Source: Psychrobacter sp. TAE2020
GTDB taxonomy: Bacteria > Pseudomonadota > Gammaproteobacteria > Pseudomonadales > Moraxellaceae
Length of the DNA: 64,000 bases
Reading direction: 5' to 3'
Assembly: GCF_018919485.1 (NCBI RefSeq)
Contig: NZ_JAHLMU010000001.1
Coordinates: forward strand, 865,373-929,372
The notes under the pieces were generated by a model. It worked only from the letters and a program-made list of their open reading frames with translations, was not told where the DNA came from and did not search any database. Of the stretch, positions 56,319 to 64,000 are shown piece by piece. The translations under genes were made by a program, and so were the position numbers. Numbering within the stretch: the first letter of the stretch is position 1; every line of letters begins with the position of its first letter.

Positions 56319-57314
56319 ATGACAGCAATAATTAGAGTTGCCATCGCCGGTTACGGCAACCTCGGACGCGGTACGCAAGCCGCTATTAAGCAAAATTCAG
56401 ACATGCAGTTAGTCTGTGTATTTAGTCGCCGAGATCCCACTTCGGTCACCCTTATTGACACCAGCATACCCGTCTATGCCATGGATGACATTGCGCAATA
56501 CAAAGATGACATAGACGTACTGATCTTATGCGGCGGCTCTAAGTCAGATTTGCCCGAGCAAGGCCCAGCATTCGCAAGTCTTTTTAATATTGTCGACAGC
56601 TTCGATACTCACGCTAAGATTCCTGAGTACTTTGCCGCTCTTGATGCCCCTGCTAAGAAAGCTGGCAAAGTAGCTATGTTGTCGGTAGGTTGGGATCCTG
56701 GACTGTTTTCTATCAACCGCTTATATGGCGAAGCTATTTTACCAGTCGGCGAGACTTATACTTTTTGGGGTAAAGGCTTAAGCCAAGGACACTCAGATGC
56801 AGTACGCCGAGTGGATGGGGTCAAGTCGGGCGTACAATATACCCTTCCCTCAGAATCTGCCATGGCTCGGGTACGCAGCGGCGAGCAGCCAACCCTAAGC
56901 ACTCGCCAGAAGCACACCCGTGAATGCTATATCGTGTTAGCCGATGGCGCCGATGCTGACACGGTGCGCAATACTATAGTCACTATGCCGGATTACTTTG
57001 CTGACTATGACACCACAGTACATTTTATCGATCAGCAGACTTTTGAGTCTGAGCACGGGAAAATGCCGCACGGTGGCTTTGTCATTCGCAGTGGCATAAG
57101 CGGTATCGATAATGAGCAGAACAGCCAAGTGTTAGAGTTTTCATTAAAGCTCGGCAGTAACCCTGAGTTTACTTCCAGCGTGCTAGTGGCATACGCCCGT
57201 GCCACCTATAAGATGAATCAAGCAGGACAGTCCGGTGCAAAAACTGTGCTCGACGTAGCCCCAAGCTTATTGTCACCTAAGTCCCCTGCGCAGCTGCGAC
57301 AAGAGCTGCTATAA
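56319..57314 (+). CDS. ddh: meso-Diaminopimelate D-dehydrogenase
   Basis: A 331-residue NADPH-dependent enzyme. The Rossmann motif is VAIAGYGNLGRGTQAAI (8-24). Family segments follow: VFSRRDPTS, LCGGSKSDLPEQGP, VDSFDTHAKIPEYF, MLSVGWDPGLFSINR, and the substrate-binding TFWGKGLSQGHSDAVRRVDGV. It aminates tetrahydrodipicolinate to meso-diaminopimelate in one step, or oxidises the D-centre of DAP. A second lysine/DAP route is unusual for gammaproteobacteria that already use the succinylase pathway. Its position opposite the LysR gene of a lysine catabolic cluster raises a catabolic role (D-lysine or DAP). AAGG lies before the ATG. Confidence 0.9.
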   Translation: MTAIIRVAIAGYGNLGRGTQAAIKQNSDMQLVCVFSRRDPTSVTLIDTSIPVYAMDDIAQYKDDIDVLILCGGSKSDLPEQGPAFASLFNIVDSFDTHAKIPEYFAALDAPAKKAGKVAMLSVGWDPGLFSINRLYGEAILPVGETYTFWGKGLSQGHSDAVRRVDGVKSGVQYTLPSESAMARVRSGEQPTLSTRQKHTRECYIVLADGADADTVRNTIVTMPDYFADYDTTVHFIDQQTFESEHGKMPHGGFVIRSGISGIDNEQNSQVLEFSLKLGSNPEFTSSVLVAYARATYKMNQAGQSGAKTVLDVAPSLLSPKSPAQLRQELL

Positions 57315-57352
57315 ACACTAGCTGTGAGTTAAAAACAAAAAAGCACTAAGCT

Positions 57353-57393
57353 AAAAAAAGCACCAAACCATTTGAAGGCTCGGTGCTTTTTTT
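57353..57393 (+). terminator. Rho-independent terminator of ddh
   Basis: AAAAAAAGCACC and GGTGCTTTTTTT form a 12-bp stem with a 17-nt loop, 39 bp after the ddh stop. Confidence 0.88.
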
Positions 57394-57638
57394 ATGGTTG
57401 CATCCTTGATCCTGCTATTTTAGCTAATACAGCACCGATCGTTAAGTTTTGGCGATAAGGTCTGCTGACTATGTTAAGACTAGTATTTGCGCCCTTAAGA
57501 TATCATTAGCGTTTGTATTCAGCGTCTTGATCACAGCCTCGGCTTATAGCAAGCCATTAAAATGTCGATTTGCTAGTCGTTACTTCTTATTTCATCCTAG
57601 CAGATCGATGCCTCTATATCGAGATATCGAATCGTTGA
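57394..57638. other. Intergenic region between ddh and the PH-domain gene
   Basis: No gene I can support. A 77-codon plus-strand frame (57449-57682) overlaps the end of the PH-domain gene, has no ribosome site and lacks any domain. Confidence 0.5.
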
Positions 57639-58091
57639 TTAATTGTTTATCAAGCCGCCATTACTATCGGTCTTTAAAGTAGGAACACGGCTGTGTATCG
57701 CATGATAAAACCCATCTTTATCTTTTGGTGATATCACTACACTACCCCCTTTATATCCTATCTCAATCCTATCTAAGGACAGTGCTGGAGCAGATAGCAT
57801 GGTATTAGTAGGAGTAATATAGGTAATGTCTTTTAAGGGGATGCTCTGAGTAGAAAAACCATTCTTCACTAACAGTTCTTCATCTGACAAGCTGTAATTT
57901 ATATTGAAAAATATTAATAACATTAATACCGCGCTTGGGAGGGTGAGAAGGCTAATAAACAGTACTCTTCTAATAGAGCTATAGTTATATATCCATTCCC
58001 ATAAAGGCACTAGAATGAGTAATAGACTAGAACCCAATATTAAAAATGCTAACCAGAAATCAACTTTTGAGGTAAATACAGCATTTATCAT
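57639..58091 (-). CDS. Bacterial PH-domain membrane protein
   Basis: A 150-residue protein with two N-terminal hydrophobic helices (about 11-34 and 42-64) followed by a soluble beta-rich domain (SLSDEELLVKNGFSTQSIPLKDITYITPT...IEIGYKGGSVVISPKDKDGFYHAI). This is the pattern of small bPH-type domains (the YyaB/DUF1200 group). Function is unknown; such proteins may sense or scaffold at the membrane. The ribosome site is weak. It reads alone on the minus strand. Confidence 0.72.
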   Translation of the reverse strand: MINAVFTSKVDFWLAFLILGSSLLLILVPLWEWIYNYSSIRRVLFISLLTLPSAVLMLLIFFNINYSLSDEELLVKNGFSTQSIPLKDITYITPTNTMLSAPALSLDRIEIGYKGGSVVISPKDKDGFYHAIHSRVPTLKTDSNGGLINN

Positions 58092-58489
58092 AATTTGTTA
58101 GCAGAAATTCCTAAGTTAATATTTATATTCGAAAAGCTCACTTTATGTACCCCATCGAGTACACTGTCATTACTTTAAGAGCTCAACTTACTAGCGTATA
58201 CAGCGTACACCCTAATATCCAGATCTTCACTAGAGAACACAAACACTAGATTAGCCTATCTACTTTAGCTATATCATCATAAAACTTAATAGCTATTCTT
58301 GGAGTTTTTAGAGTTTTTGAAGCAGTGAGTCAGTTTAAACGTTGTAATATGGACAACAAATATCAGTGCAAGTATGAGTAAAATTATTGTCAGAGCTTTT
58401 TGCGTGACTTGCTAGGGTACGATAAAAAGGATATTTAGAAAAGATAGCAGATATATAATTACAGCCTCTAAAGTATAGGCACTAAAAAC
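58092..58489. other. Intergenic region between divergent genes
   Basis: A 398-bp stretch with no recognised gene or strong repeat; it should hold the promoters of the PH-domain gene and truC. Confidence 0.5.
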
Positions 58490-59275
58490 ATGAGTATCGA
58501 AAGCAGCACTGAAAACATGAGTACCGAAAGCGACATCGATAAGCCAATAGAAATTATCTATGAAGATGAATTTCTGGTAGCGATTAATAAAGAGGCCGGT
58601 CTGTTGGTGCATCGCAGTTGGCTGGATAAAGGCGAAACGCGATTTGCTATGCAGCTCACCCGTGATGCGGTAGGCTGCCATGTCTTTCCGGTTCATAGGT
58701 TAGACAAGCCGACTTCAGGCGTATTGTTATTTGCCAAGAGCCCAAGCGTAGCACGTAGCCTTGGTGAGACTTTTACTAATCAGCAAGTGACCAAGCAATA
58801 TCTGGCCGTAGTGCGCGGCTTTATGTCAGAGCAAGGTAGCGTTGATTATGCGTTAAGCTTTAAGAGAGATGCCATTGCCGATAAGCTTGCCGATTTAGAT
58901 AAACCCGCTCAAGAGGCGGTGACCCATTGGCAGAATTTGGCACAAATTGAGCTGCCCTTTGCGGTATCAAAAAAGCATGACACTAGCCGCTATAGTCTAG
59001 TACGCTTAACACCCGAGACTGGGCGCAAGCATCAACTACGTCGGCATATGCGTCATTTATTTCATCATATAGTGGGTGATACTAGTCACGGTGATGGACG
59101 GCACAATCGATTTTTTCGTACTCAATATGATTGCGCGCGTATGCTGCTACATGCCCAAACTTTGGCGCTCAGCCATCCAGTGACTGCTGAGCCCTTGCTG
59201 CTAACAGCAGGCTTAGATAGTCAATGGCTGCGTATTTTAGAAGAGTTTGATTGGGTAGAGAGTGCTGAAGGTTAA
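58490..59275 (+). CDS. truC: tRNA pseudouridine(65) synthase TruC
   Basis: A 261-residue RluA-type pseudouridine synthase. The catalytic aspartate is Asp72 in HRLDKPTSGVLL. The protein follows E. coli TruC through EIIYEDEFLVAINKEAGLLVHRSWLDKGE, KQYLAVVRGFM, AVTHWQNLAQIELP, RLTPETGRKHQLRRHMRHL and HIVGDTSHGDGRHNRFF. It modifies U65 in certain tRNAs. No S4 domain is present, as expected. The first 18 residues are acidic and contain a doubled ESSTENMSTES pattern not found in E. coli. Confidence 0.92.
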   Translation: MSIESSTENMSTESDIDKPIEIIYEDEFLVAINKEAGLLVHRSWLDKGETRFAMQLTRDAVGCHVFPVHRLDKPTSGVLLFAKSPSVARSLGETFTNQQVTKQYLAVVRGFMSEQGSVDYALSFKRDAIADKLADLDKPAQEAVTHWQNLAQIELPFAVSKKHDTSRYSLVRLTPETGRKHQLRRHMRHLFHHIVGDTSHGDGRHNRFFRTQYDCARMLLHAQTLALSHPVTAEPLLLTAGLDSQWLRILEEFDWVESAEG

Positions 59276-59422
59276 ACTGTTTAGGGTTTAAGAAATTCTA
59301 TACCCAAAGAACTTTTAGCAGTGCAAAAAATCTAGATAAAAGAATGTTTTTTAAGTCGGTGAGGCTGTAGCAGCACACCAAGATAATGGATCTTGCAACA
59401 GGGAAAAACCATAGACTTAATA

Positions 59423-59941
59423 TTAATAAGTCACGGTTACATCAATAGTATCAGAATAAGTGTCAGCTACAACATTGGTGCTGCCAACTGTTGTAGCATA
59501 TACAGGATAAGATATGGATGGTAGCGAACCAGTTCCTGTTCCATCCACAGTATTAGTGCCCGCAGTATTACCCCAAGGAGTATCACCATTTAAATCCTGA
59601 GTCAGCTTATAAATGATGCTAATTGCCCCACCATTTTTTGCTCCTTTTAAAACACCAACACCACCAGCACCGCCATCATTTCTTGCCAAAAGACCAATTT
59701 TATAAGGAATCCCAGTACTGCAAGCTACGAAAATGTTATTAGTTCCCTTTTTAATACTGCCATCACTAACGATACCGAGATCAATATTTGAGCTTGATCC
59801 TGCTGTTAAATTACAGGCAGCTTGAATAGTGAGTCCGACTTTAAACTCACCAGTAGTAGTCTCTGCAGTAGCATTAGAAAGGGTCACTAAGCTACCAATG
59901 GTAAATATAGTCGCGATGAATAGAGGGTTTTTAAATTGCAT
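59423..59941 (-). CDS. Spore-coat-U/CsuA-B-type fimbrial subunit
   Basis: A 172-residue exported protein. A signal peptide (about 1-26, ending NATAE) is followed by a single SCPU beta-sandwich domain with the usual cysteines in IQAACNLTAG and VACSTGIPYKIGL, and a C-terminal strand TYSDTIDVTVTY typical of archaic chaperone-usher pilins. Such subunits build Csu-type fimbriae with a chaperone, usher and tip adhesin. None of these partners is adjacent, so this is an orphan subunit or it is served by a system elsewhere. Its Thr/Ala/Gly-rich composition is normal for the family. Confidence 0.85.
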   Translation of the reverse strand: MQFKNPLFIATIFTIGSLVTLSNATAETTTGEFKVGLTIQAACNLTAGSSSNIDLGIVSDGSIKKGTNNIFVACSTGIPYKIGLLARNDGGAGGVGVLKGAKNGGAISIIYKLTQDLNGDTPWGNTAGTNTVDGTGTGSLPSISYPVYATTVGSTNVVADTYSDTIDVTVTY

Positions 59942-60367
59942 AGAGAAGCACCAAGAGTTAGGTTTATTATTATTTTAATCTTGTAAAATTCGCTGATTAT
60001 GGCGTATTCATCTGAGATTTAATTGAGTTTTTTATTTTTAAGAATATCTTTACTGAATTTAACCACTCTTTAATATTATTAACTAATTATTGCATACTTT
60101 ATGTATATATAACTACTATTATTAGCGTTTTATTTCGACTCAGAAATTTAATTTTGATTTGTTAGATTAAGCATTGAACTTGAGAGATACTACTCTCACA
60201 CCCCAAGCATTAGAGTGAAGTGTGTGATTGTCATAGATATAAGCGAAGATAGAGCAAAGTACTACTCTCGCAGCGCAAGGCGACAGCTATGCTAAAGTGA
60301 CCCATTTTCATAAAAACAAACGTATCTACAAGCTAGTGATGACGTGATTTGACAGTGGTTTGCAGTA
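59942..60367. other. Intergenic region between the pilin and SEL1 genes
   Basis: A 426-bp AT-rich stretch upstream of the pilin gene. A short phrase TACTACTCTC occurs twice (near 60187 and 60260). I see no gene. Confidence 0.5.
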
Positions 60368-60753
60368 TTATTGATTTAAGGTTAACTTGCTGTAGGCAGT
60401 GCAACTTCTGGAATTACTGTTATTACAAGCTACTTGGTACCATTGTTGTGCTTGCAGTTTATTTTTACTGATACCTTTTCCTTGTGCATATAGCACTCCA
60501 ATACGATACTGAGCATCGGCATCATCTTGATCAGCAGAGTCTTGATACCATTTCATGGCCATGTTGTAGTCTTGACTGATGCCTTCGCCCTCTTCGTACA
60601 TCAGCCCTAAGTTATATTGTGCTTCAGCATTACCTTGTTACCTTGCTGGGCTAGAATTCTAGTAGCCGAAAAATCCGCTGCTACAGCTGATAGCATAAGT
60701 GACCCACATAAGATCAGCGCTTTATGGATAAGCCTTTTTCCTATTGATGCCAT
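60368..60753 (-). pseudogene. SEL1-repeat exported protein, frameshifted by an 8-bp duplication
   Basis: The full gene starts at ATG 60753 with AAAGGG upstream and encodes a signal peptide (MASIGKRLIHKALILCG, then a hydrophobic stretch ending AVAA). After LAQQGN the frame breaks because the 8 bases TTACCTTG are doubled at 60630-60645. Without one copy the protein reads on as AEAQYNLGLMYEEGEG and through two SEL1 repeats to a C-terminal pair of cysteines (VACNNSNSRSC), about 126 residues in all. The downstream open part begins at 60601. It is the third of three neighbouring SEL1 genes and resembles the other two, so I call it a recently disrupted paralogue; slippage at the repeat could restore it. 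Confidence 0.82.
60630..60645. repeat. 8-bp tandem duplication causing a frameshift
   Basis: TTACCTTG occurs twice without a gap. Removing one unit restores the SEL1 reading frame. Confidence 0.88.
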
Positions 60754-60860
60754 GGCTATTACCCTTTGTTTTCGCTTTACTTAAAACCAAACGAAAAAAT
60801 CAAACCAATGAACCGCAATAGCAGTTCACTTTTTAGTCACCTTGACCCTCAGTGGATGAA

Positions 60861-61439
60861 TTAATCACAGCCATCTTCATTACCGTTATCACAAGCCATT
60901 TGGTACCACTCTTTTGCTAGGGTGTCGCTTTGACGAATGCCTTTACCATTATCGTACAACCAGCCAAGCGCGTATTGACCATTGGCGTGGTCTTGCAAAG
61001 CGGCTCGTCGATACCAAGCAAAAGCCTTGATATAATTTTGGCTAACTCCATTGCCGTTGTTGTATAAGTTTCCGAGGCTATATTGAGCATCAGCGTCACC
61101 TTGTTCAGCGGCTTTTTGGAACCATTCAAACGCCTTGCCATAATCTTGCCTAGTACCTTCGCCAGTATCATATGAAACCGCCAAGTTATACTGCGCTTCT
61201 AACAACCCTTGCTCAGCTGATTTTTTATACCATTCGACTGCTTTTACATGGTCTTGGCGAACCTCTCTGCCTTTATCGTACTTAACCCCTAGATTATATT
61301 GAGCCACAGCCTCACCTTGTTCAGCGGCAGCCTTAGTAGTAGCAAAGTCTGAGGCTACTACTGGTGCGGTTAGTCCAAACGATAAAGCTAAAGCCATCAT
61401 CGTTTGCATAGAAGTCAGTTTTAATCTGGTTATAGTCAT
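60861..61439 (-). CDS. Exported SEL1-repeat protein
   Basis: A protein of 192 residues from the ATG at 61439. AAGGA is six bases before it, whereas the first in-frame ATG (61445) abuts AAGGA and is too close. A signal peptide (ending PVVASDF) is followed by four SEL1/TPR-like repeats of 36 residues with the form AExGxAxAQYxLGxxYxxGxGVxQDYxKAxxWYxKA. It ends in a WYQMACDNGNEDGCD segment with two cysteines. Related periplasmic SEL1 proteins act as adaptors in stress and cell-envelope processes, but no partner is known here. It is the middle of three paralogues. Confidence 0.85.
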   Translation of the reverse strand: MTITRLKLTSMQTMMALALSFGLTAPVVASDFATTKAAAEQGEAVAQYNLGVKYDKGREVRQDHVKAVEWYKKSAEQGLLEAQYNLAVSYDTGEGTRQDYGKAFEWFQKAAEQGDADAQYSLGNLYNNGNGVSQNYIKAFAWYRRAALQDHANGQYALGWLYDNGKGIRQSDTLAKEWYQMACDNGNEDGCD

Positions 61440-61535
61440 GGCCATTCCTTATAATAAAGATGATGACAATTGAGCTTATGCATATTTTTTACAGTGCGCT
61501 CAATACTTTATAACTTATTGCTTATAGAGCGGCCA

Positions 61536-62330
61536 TTACTGATTGCAGCCCATTTTTGTACTATCATCACAAACTTTATTAAACCATAATGCCGCTTGCG
61601 ATTTGTCTTGCACTACCCCTCTGCCATAGTTGTACATAGTACCAATAACATATTCTGCCATAGGATCACCTTGTTTGGCCGCTTTTAAATACCAATTAAA
61701 TGCTTGCTCATAATCTCGAGGAACACCTTGACCAGTCTCATACATCCAAGCTAGGTTATATTGCGATTCGGCCAAACCTTGAGCGGCAGATTTTTTGTAC
61801 CAGCTAACAGCTTTAACATAATCTTGAGGAATACCGCTAGCGTTCTCATACATGACCCCAAGATTATTTTGAGCGTCAACTTGGCCTTGTTTGGCGGCTT
61901 TTTGATACCACTCAAACGCTTGTAGATGGTTTTTAGTCACTCCTTCGCCACTACTATACATGACCCCAAGATTATACTGGGCTTCGTCATAGCCCTGCTC
62001 TGCTGATGACTGCCACCATTGCCTAGCCTTAGCATAATCTTGCTCAACGCCTTTACCGAAGTAGGACATGCCACCGAGAACATATTGCGCCTTTGCGTCG
62101 CCTTGGTCAGCGGCTTGGGTGAGCCATTTAACAGCTCGATCGTAATCTTGTATTACCTCATCGCCTTCAAAGTAAAGGACGCCAAGTTGAAATCGAGCCT
62201 CTGGATTGCCTTGCTCAGCAAGAGATTTTATAGTGGTAAAGTCTGATGATGCGGATGCGGGCAATGTTAACCCTAACGCTAAGCTTAATAGCAACACTCT
62301 ATAAATCGAGGATAGTTTAAATATAGGCAT
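61536..62330 (-). CDS. Exported SEL1-repeat protein
   Basis: A 264-residue periplasmic protein. The signal peptide (MPIFKLSSIYRVLLLSLALG, ending ASASSDF) leads into six SEL1 repeats (for example AEQGYDEAQYNLGVMYSSGEG and AAQGLAESQYNLAWMYETGQG). The end is WFNKVCDDSTKMGCNQ, with the cysteine pair common to the three paralogues. GGGAGA precedes the ATG. It is the first gene of the row and may be co-transcribed with the next, about 95 bp on. No function can be assigned beyond protein-protein interaction. Confidence 0.87.
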   Translation of the reverse strand: MPIFKLSSIYRVLLLSLALGLTLPASASSDFTTIKSLAEQGNPEARFQLGVLYFEGDEVIQDYDRAVKWLTQAADQGDAKAQYVLGGMSYFGKGVEQDYAKARQWWQSSAEQGYDEAQYNLGVMYSSGEGVTKNHLQAFEWYQKAAKQGQVDAQNNLGVMYENASGIPQDYVKAVSWYKKSAAQGLAESQYNLAWMYETGQGVPRDYEQAFNWYLKAAKQGDPMAEYVIGTMYNYGRGVVQDKSQAALWFNKVCDDSTKMGCNQ

Positions 62331-62644
62331 GATAAATACTCTCCCTATTAATAATAAACTGCTAATTTAATAACCTTAGCTTATGCGCAGACATGACTTG
62401 CCATTACTTAGCTTATAAAATTTTTACCTAGCTTATAAAATTCTAGCTATCAACTACTGGTTATCAACTACTATTAGGGGGAACTCAAAAGCCCTAGCTA
62501 ACTTATTAAGTTTAGCTATATTTAACAGGATTAGATATTAATATTGTTTAAGATATCAATAAATTACCTAGCAATTTAAGCGGCTAAGTCGCTATATAAA
62601 ATAAGGGTAACTTAGCCTGTTTTTTGCAGGGGTTATAACTACTA
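62331..62644. other. Intergenic region with short duplications
   Basis: A 314-bp region. AGCTTATAAAATT and TATCAACTACT each occur twice close together (about 62399-62473). No gene seen. Confidence 0.55.
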
Positions 62645-63916
62645 TTAAGCCTGCTGCCAAAAACCCTCAACATTAATAGCCTCTGCCTTGATAGTCGGAT
62701 AATCGGCAAAACTCAGTTGATAGCCACCAGCCGTATTAGCGCTAATCTGACAAGTGGCTCCTAATGGAAAGCTGGATTTTTGACTAATATGACCAAAACT
62801 CATGCCATTATAGATAGGTAAGCCAGTCAGCTCATGTAACTGACGAATCACTACGGCTACATCATAGCGAGGGTCATAGCTATCCTCACCTGTCCCAGTC
62901 AAAGCACCAAACACAATGGCTTGCTGACCTTTAAAGACCCCTGCTAAATACAGATCATAAAGCATGCGTTCGATACGATAGGTCTGCTCCCCAACATCCT
63001 CTAAGAATACAATGCCGCCATCGATACGGGGCAGATAAGGACTACCCGCCAGCGCCGATACTACGCTCAGATTGCCACCCCAAATAGTACCAGTGATCGT
63101 TTGGCTGCTATTATCTGCAAAAATAACTGGCAATTGCTCGCTAGTTAACGCAGCGCTGTTAACCTCAATAGTTAGCTTAGGGTTGCTCAGTGCTTGAGCA
63201 AACTGTAGACAACTGACTTGATCCGGATTAGTTTTGCCAAACTCGCTATACAGCATCGGCCCAGCAAGCGAGCTCATCTTACCTTGGGCGAGCAAAGCGC
63301 ACTGAATAGCAGTCACATCACTAAAGCCTACTAAAACCGTTGCCCGCTCTGCCATAATACTACCCAGAGTCCGCCAGTCTATTGAAGGTAGGATACGCAT
63401 CGCCCCATAACCACCACGTACGCCTAATAGTAGTTTGGGCGCAGCGATCGCTCCACTAGCAATATTTTGCAAATCGCTAGCACGTTGGCTATCAGTACCA
63501 GCAAAACGTAAGTATTGACGCTCAGTAATCGTTGGATTCTGTACTTTAAACCCTGCACAAGCCATACGTTGCAGCGCCAACTGATTACGCACCTCATTGG
63601 CACCGACATTAGAGCTGGCAAACAGGCGAGTCTCAATACTAGGATTTAGACACTGGCTTGGGGCGCTAGTAGCTTTGGTATTAGCCACTAATGACGGATT
63701 AGCGTCAATGCTGGCGGCTGGTAAATCATCTTTGGTTAGCTGCGCACTTTCGTGGTATGTAATATCGGTGGCTAACGATTGGGCGATGCTTTGGCTCGCT
63801 AATAAGCTGGCACTCGCCCCTACTCCTAAGCGACGTAAGAACTGCCGACGACTGAGCTCAGGCTTGAGACTAGTATTTATTAGTGAGACTAGGGGCTTAG
63901 AAGTTGTTTGCGGCAT
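62645..63916 (-). CDS. LD-carboxypeptidase (S66) with Tat-type signal
   Basis: A 423-residue peptidase of the S66/LdcA family, which removes the D-alanine from murein tetrapeptides during recycling. The catalytic serine lies in VGFSDVTAI, the glutamate probably in FLEDVGEQTYRIERML and the histidine in MSFGHIS. The N-terminus carries a twin-arginine motif SRRQFLRR (22-29) followed by a hydrophobic stretch and an AQS cleavage region. This is unusual because LdcA normally works in the cytoplasm. The extra N-terminal segment (about 100 residues) accounts for the length above the usual 310-340. It is alone on the strand. Neither end is cut by the window. Confidence 0.85.
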   Translation of the reverse strand: MPQTTSKPLVSLINTSLKPELSRRQFLRRLGVGASASLLASQSIAQSLATDITYHESAQLTKDDLPAASIDANPSLVANTKATSAPSQCLNPSIETRLFASSNVGANEVRNQLALQRMACAGFKVQNPTITERQYLRFAGTDSQRASDLQNIASGAIAAPKLLLGVRGGYGAMRILPSIDWRTLGSIMAERATVLVGFSDVTAIQCALLAQGKMSSLAGPMLYSEFGKTNPDQVSCLQFAQALSNPKLTIEVNSAALTSEQLPVIFADNSSQTITGTIWGGNLSVVSALAGSPYLPRIDGGIVFLEDVGEQTYRIERMLYDLYLAGVFKGQQAIVFGALTGTGEDSYDPRYDVAVVIRQLHELTGLPIYNGMSFGHISQKSSFPLGATCQISANTAGGYQLSFADYPTIKAEAINVEGFWQQA

Positions 63917-64000
63917 GTTATACGGCTACCTTAAAGCTTAATGATCTTAGATTAGCTACTATAAGAGGCTATCAAAACCTTATTAACCCCCAATATGGCT

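Noticed and set aside
57449..57682. 77-codon plus-strand frame after ddh
   Set aside because: It overlaps the PH-domain gene on the other strand, has no ribosome site and only a weak signal-like stretch.

Overview
The window reads as chromosomal DNA of a moderately AT-rich gammaproteobacterium. The best fit is a Moraxellaceae member, most likely Psychrobacter. This is inferred from the protein families, from the gene order ndk-rlmN-pilW-rodZ-ispG-hisS-yfgM-bamB-der, and from the hisZ-purA pair; no 16S gene is present to confirm it. I see no prophage, CRISPR array or intact transposase.

Layout. 1-2.9 kb: a minus-strand cobT-cobS-cobC operon for the last steps of cobalamin assembly. 3-5.7 kb: a GntP-type permease followed by a glycerate kinase. 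5.9-8.6 kb: an exported DsrE-like protein, then RidA and a DadA-like oxidase. 9.1-14.2 kb: an EmrE-type efflux protein, a thiopurine methyltransferase, a UvrD-like helicase and a PAP2/dual-specificity phosphatase fusion. 14.3-19 kb: nlpD and surE, a small exported protein and a PBP5/6-type carboxypeptidase. 19.2-21.2 kb: an orphan sensor kinase with a degenerate receiver. 21.4-35.5 kb: a housekeeping block, all on the minus strand (der, bamB, yfgM, hisS, ispG, rodZ, pilW, rlmN, ndk, purA, hisZ). 36-43.5 kb: a DUF2237 protein, corA, folD, a sodium:solute symporter with a 44-residue partner, tRNA-Cys, tRNA-Leu and rluF. 43.7-57.3 kb: a catabolic island. 57.6-64 kb: a PH-domain protein, truC, an orphan spore-coat-U pilin, three tandem SEL1-repeat genes (one frameshifted) and a Tat-type LD-carboxypeptidase.

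The most interesting system is the catabolic island. On one strand, behind a LysR regulator, it carries a class III aminotransferase, an HglS-type 2-oxoadipate dioxygenase/decarboxylase, an AmaB-type aminoadipate-semialdehyde dehydrogenase, an NhaC-family transporter, an AmaA-type L-pipecolate oxidase, a D-2-hydroxyglutarate dehydrogenase-like flavoprotein and an ornithine-cyclodeaminase-family protein that looks like a cyclic ketimine reductase. Together these would take delta1-piperideine-2-carboxylate through L-pipecolate, aminoadipate, 2-oxoadipate and D-2-hydroxyglutarate to 2-oxoglutarate. This is the lysine route known from Pseudomonas putida, but here it is collected in one place. A divergent meso-diaminopimelate dehydrogenase gene sits beside the regulator and may link to lysine metabolism. 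Regulatory DNA in and around the island includes a perfect 21-bp palindrome, a repeated half-site and a 74-bp nested hairpin.

Other notable points are a 12-bp Ser-Glu-Ser repeat shared by two unrelated genes (cobT and the helicase), a 15-bp repeat tract before pilW, an isolated strong hairpin plus U-tract between genes at 17.55 kb, and a small inverted-repeat element beside the sensor kinase.
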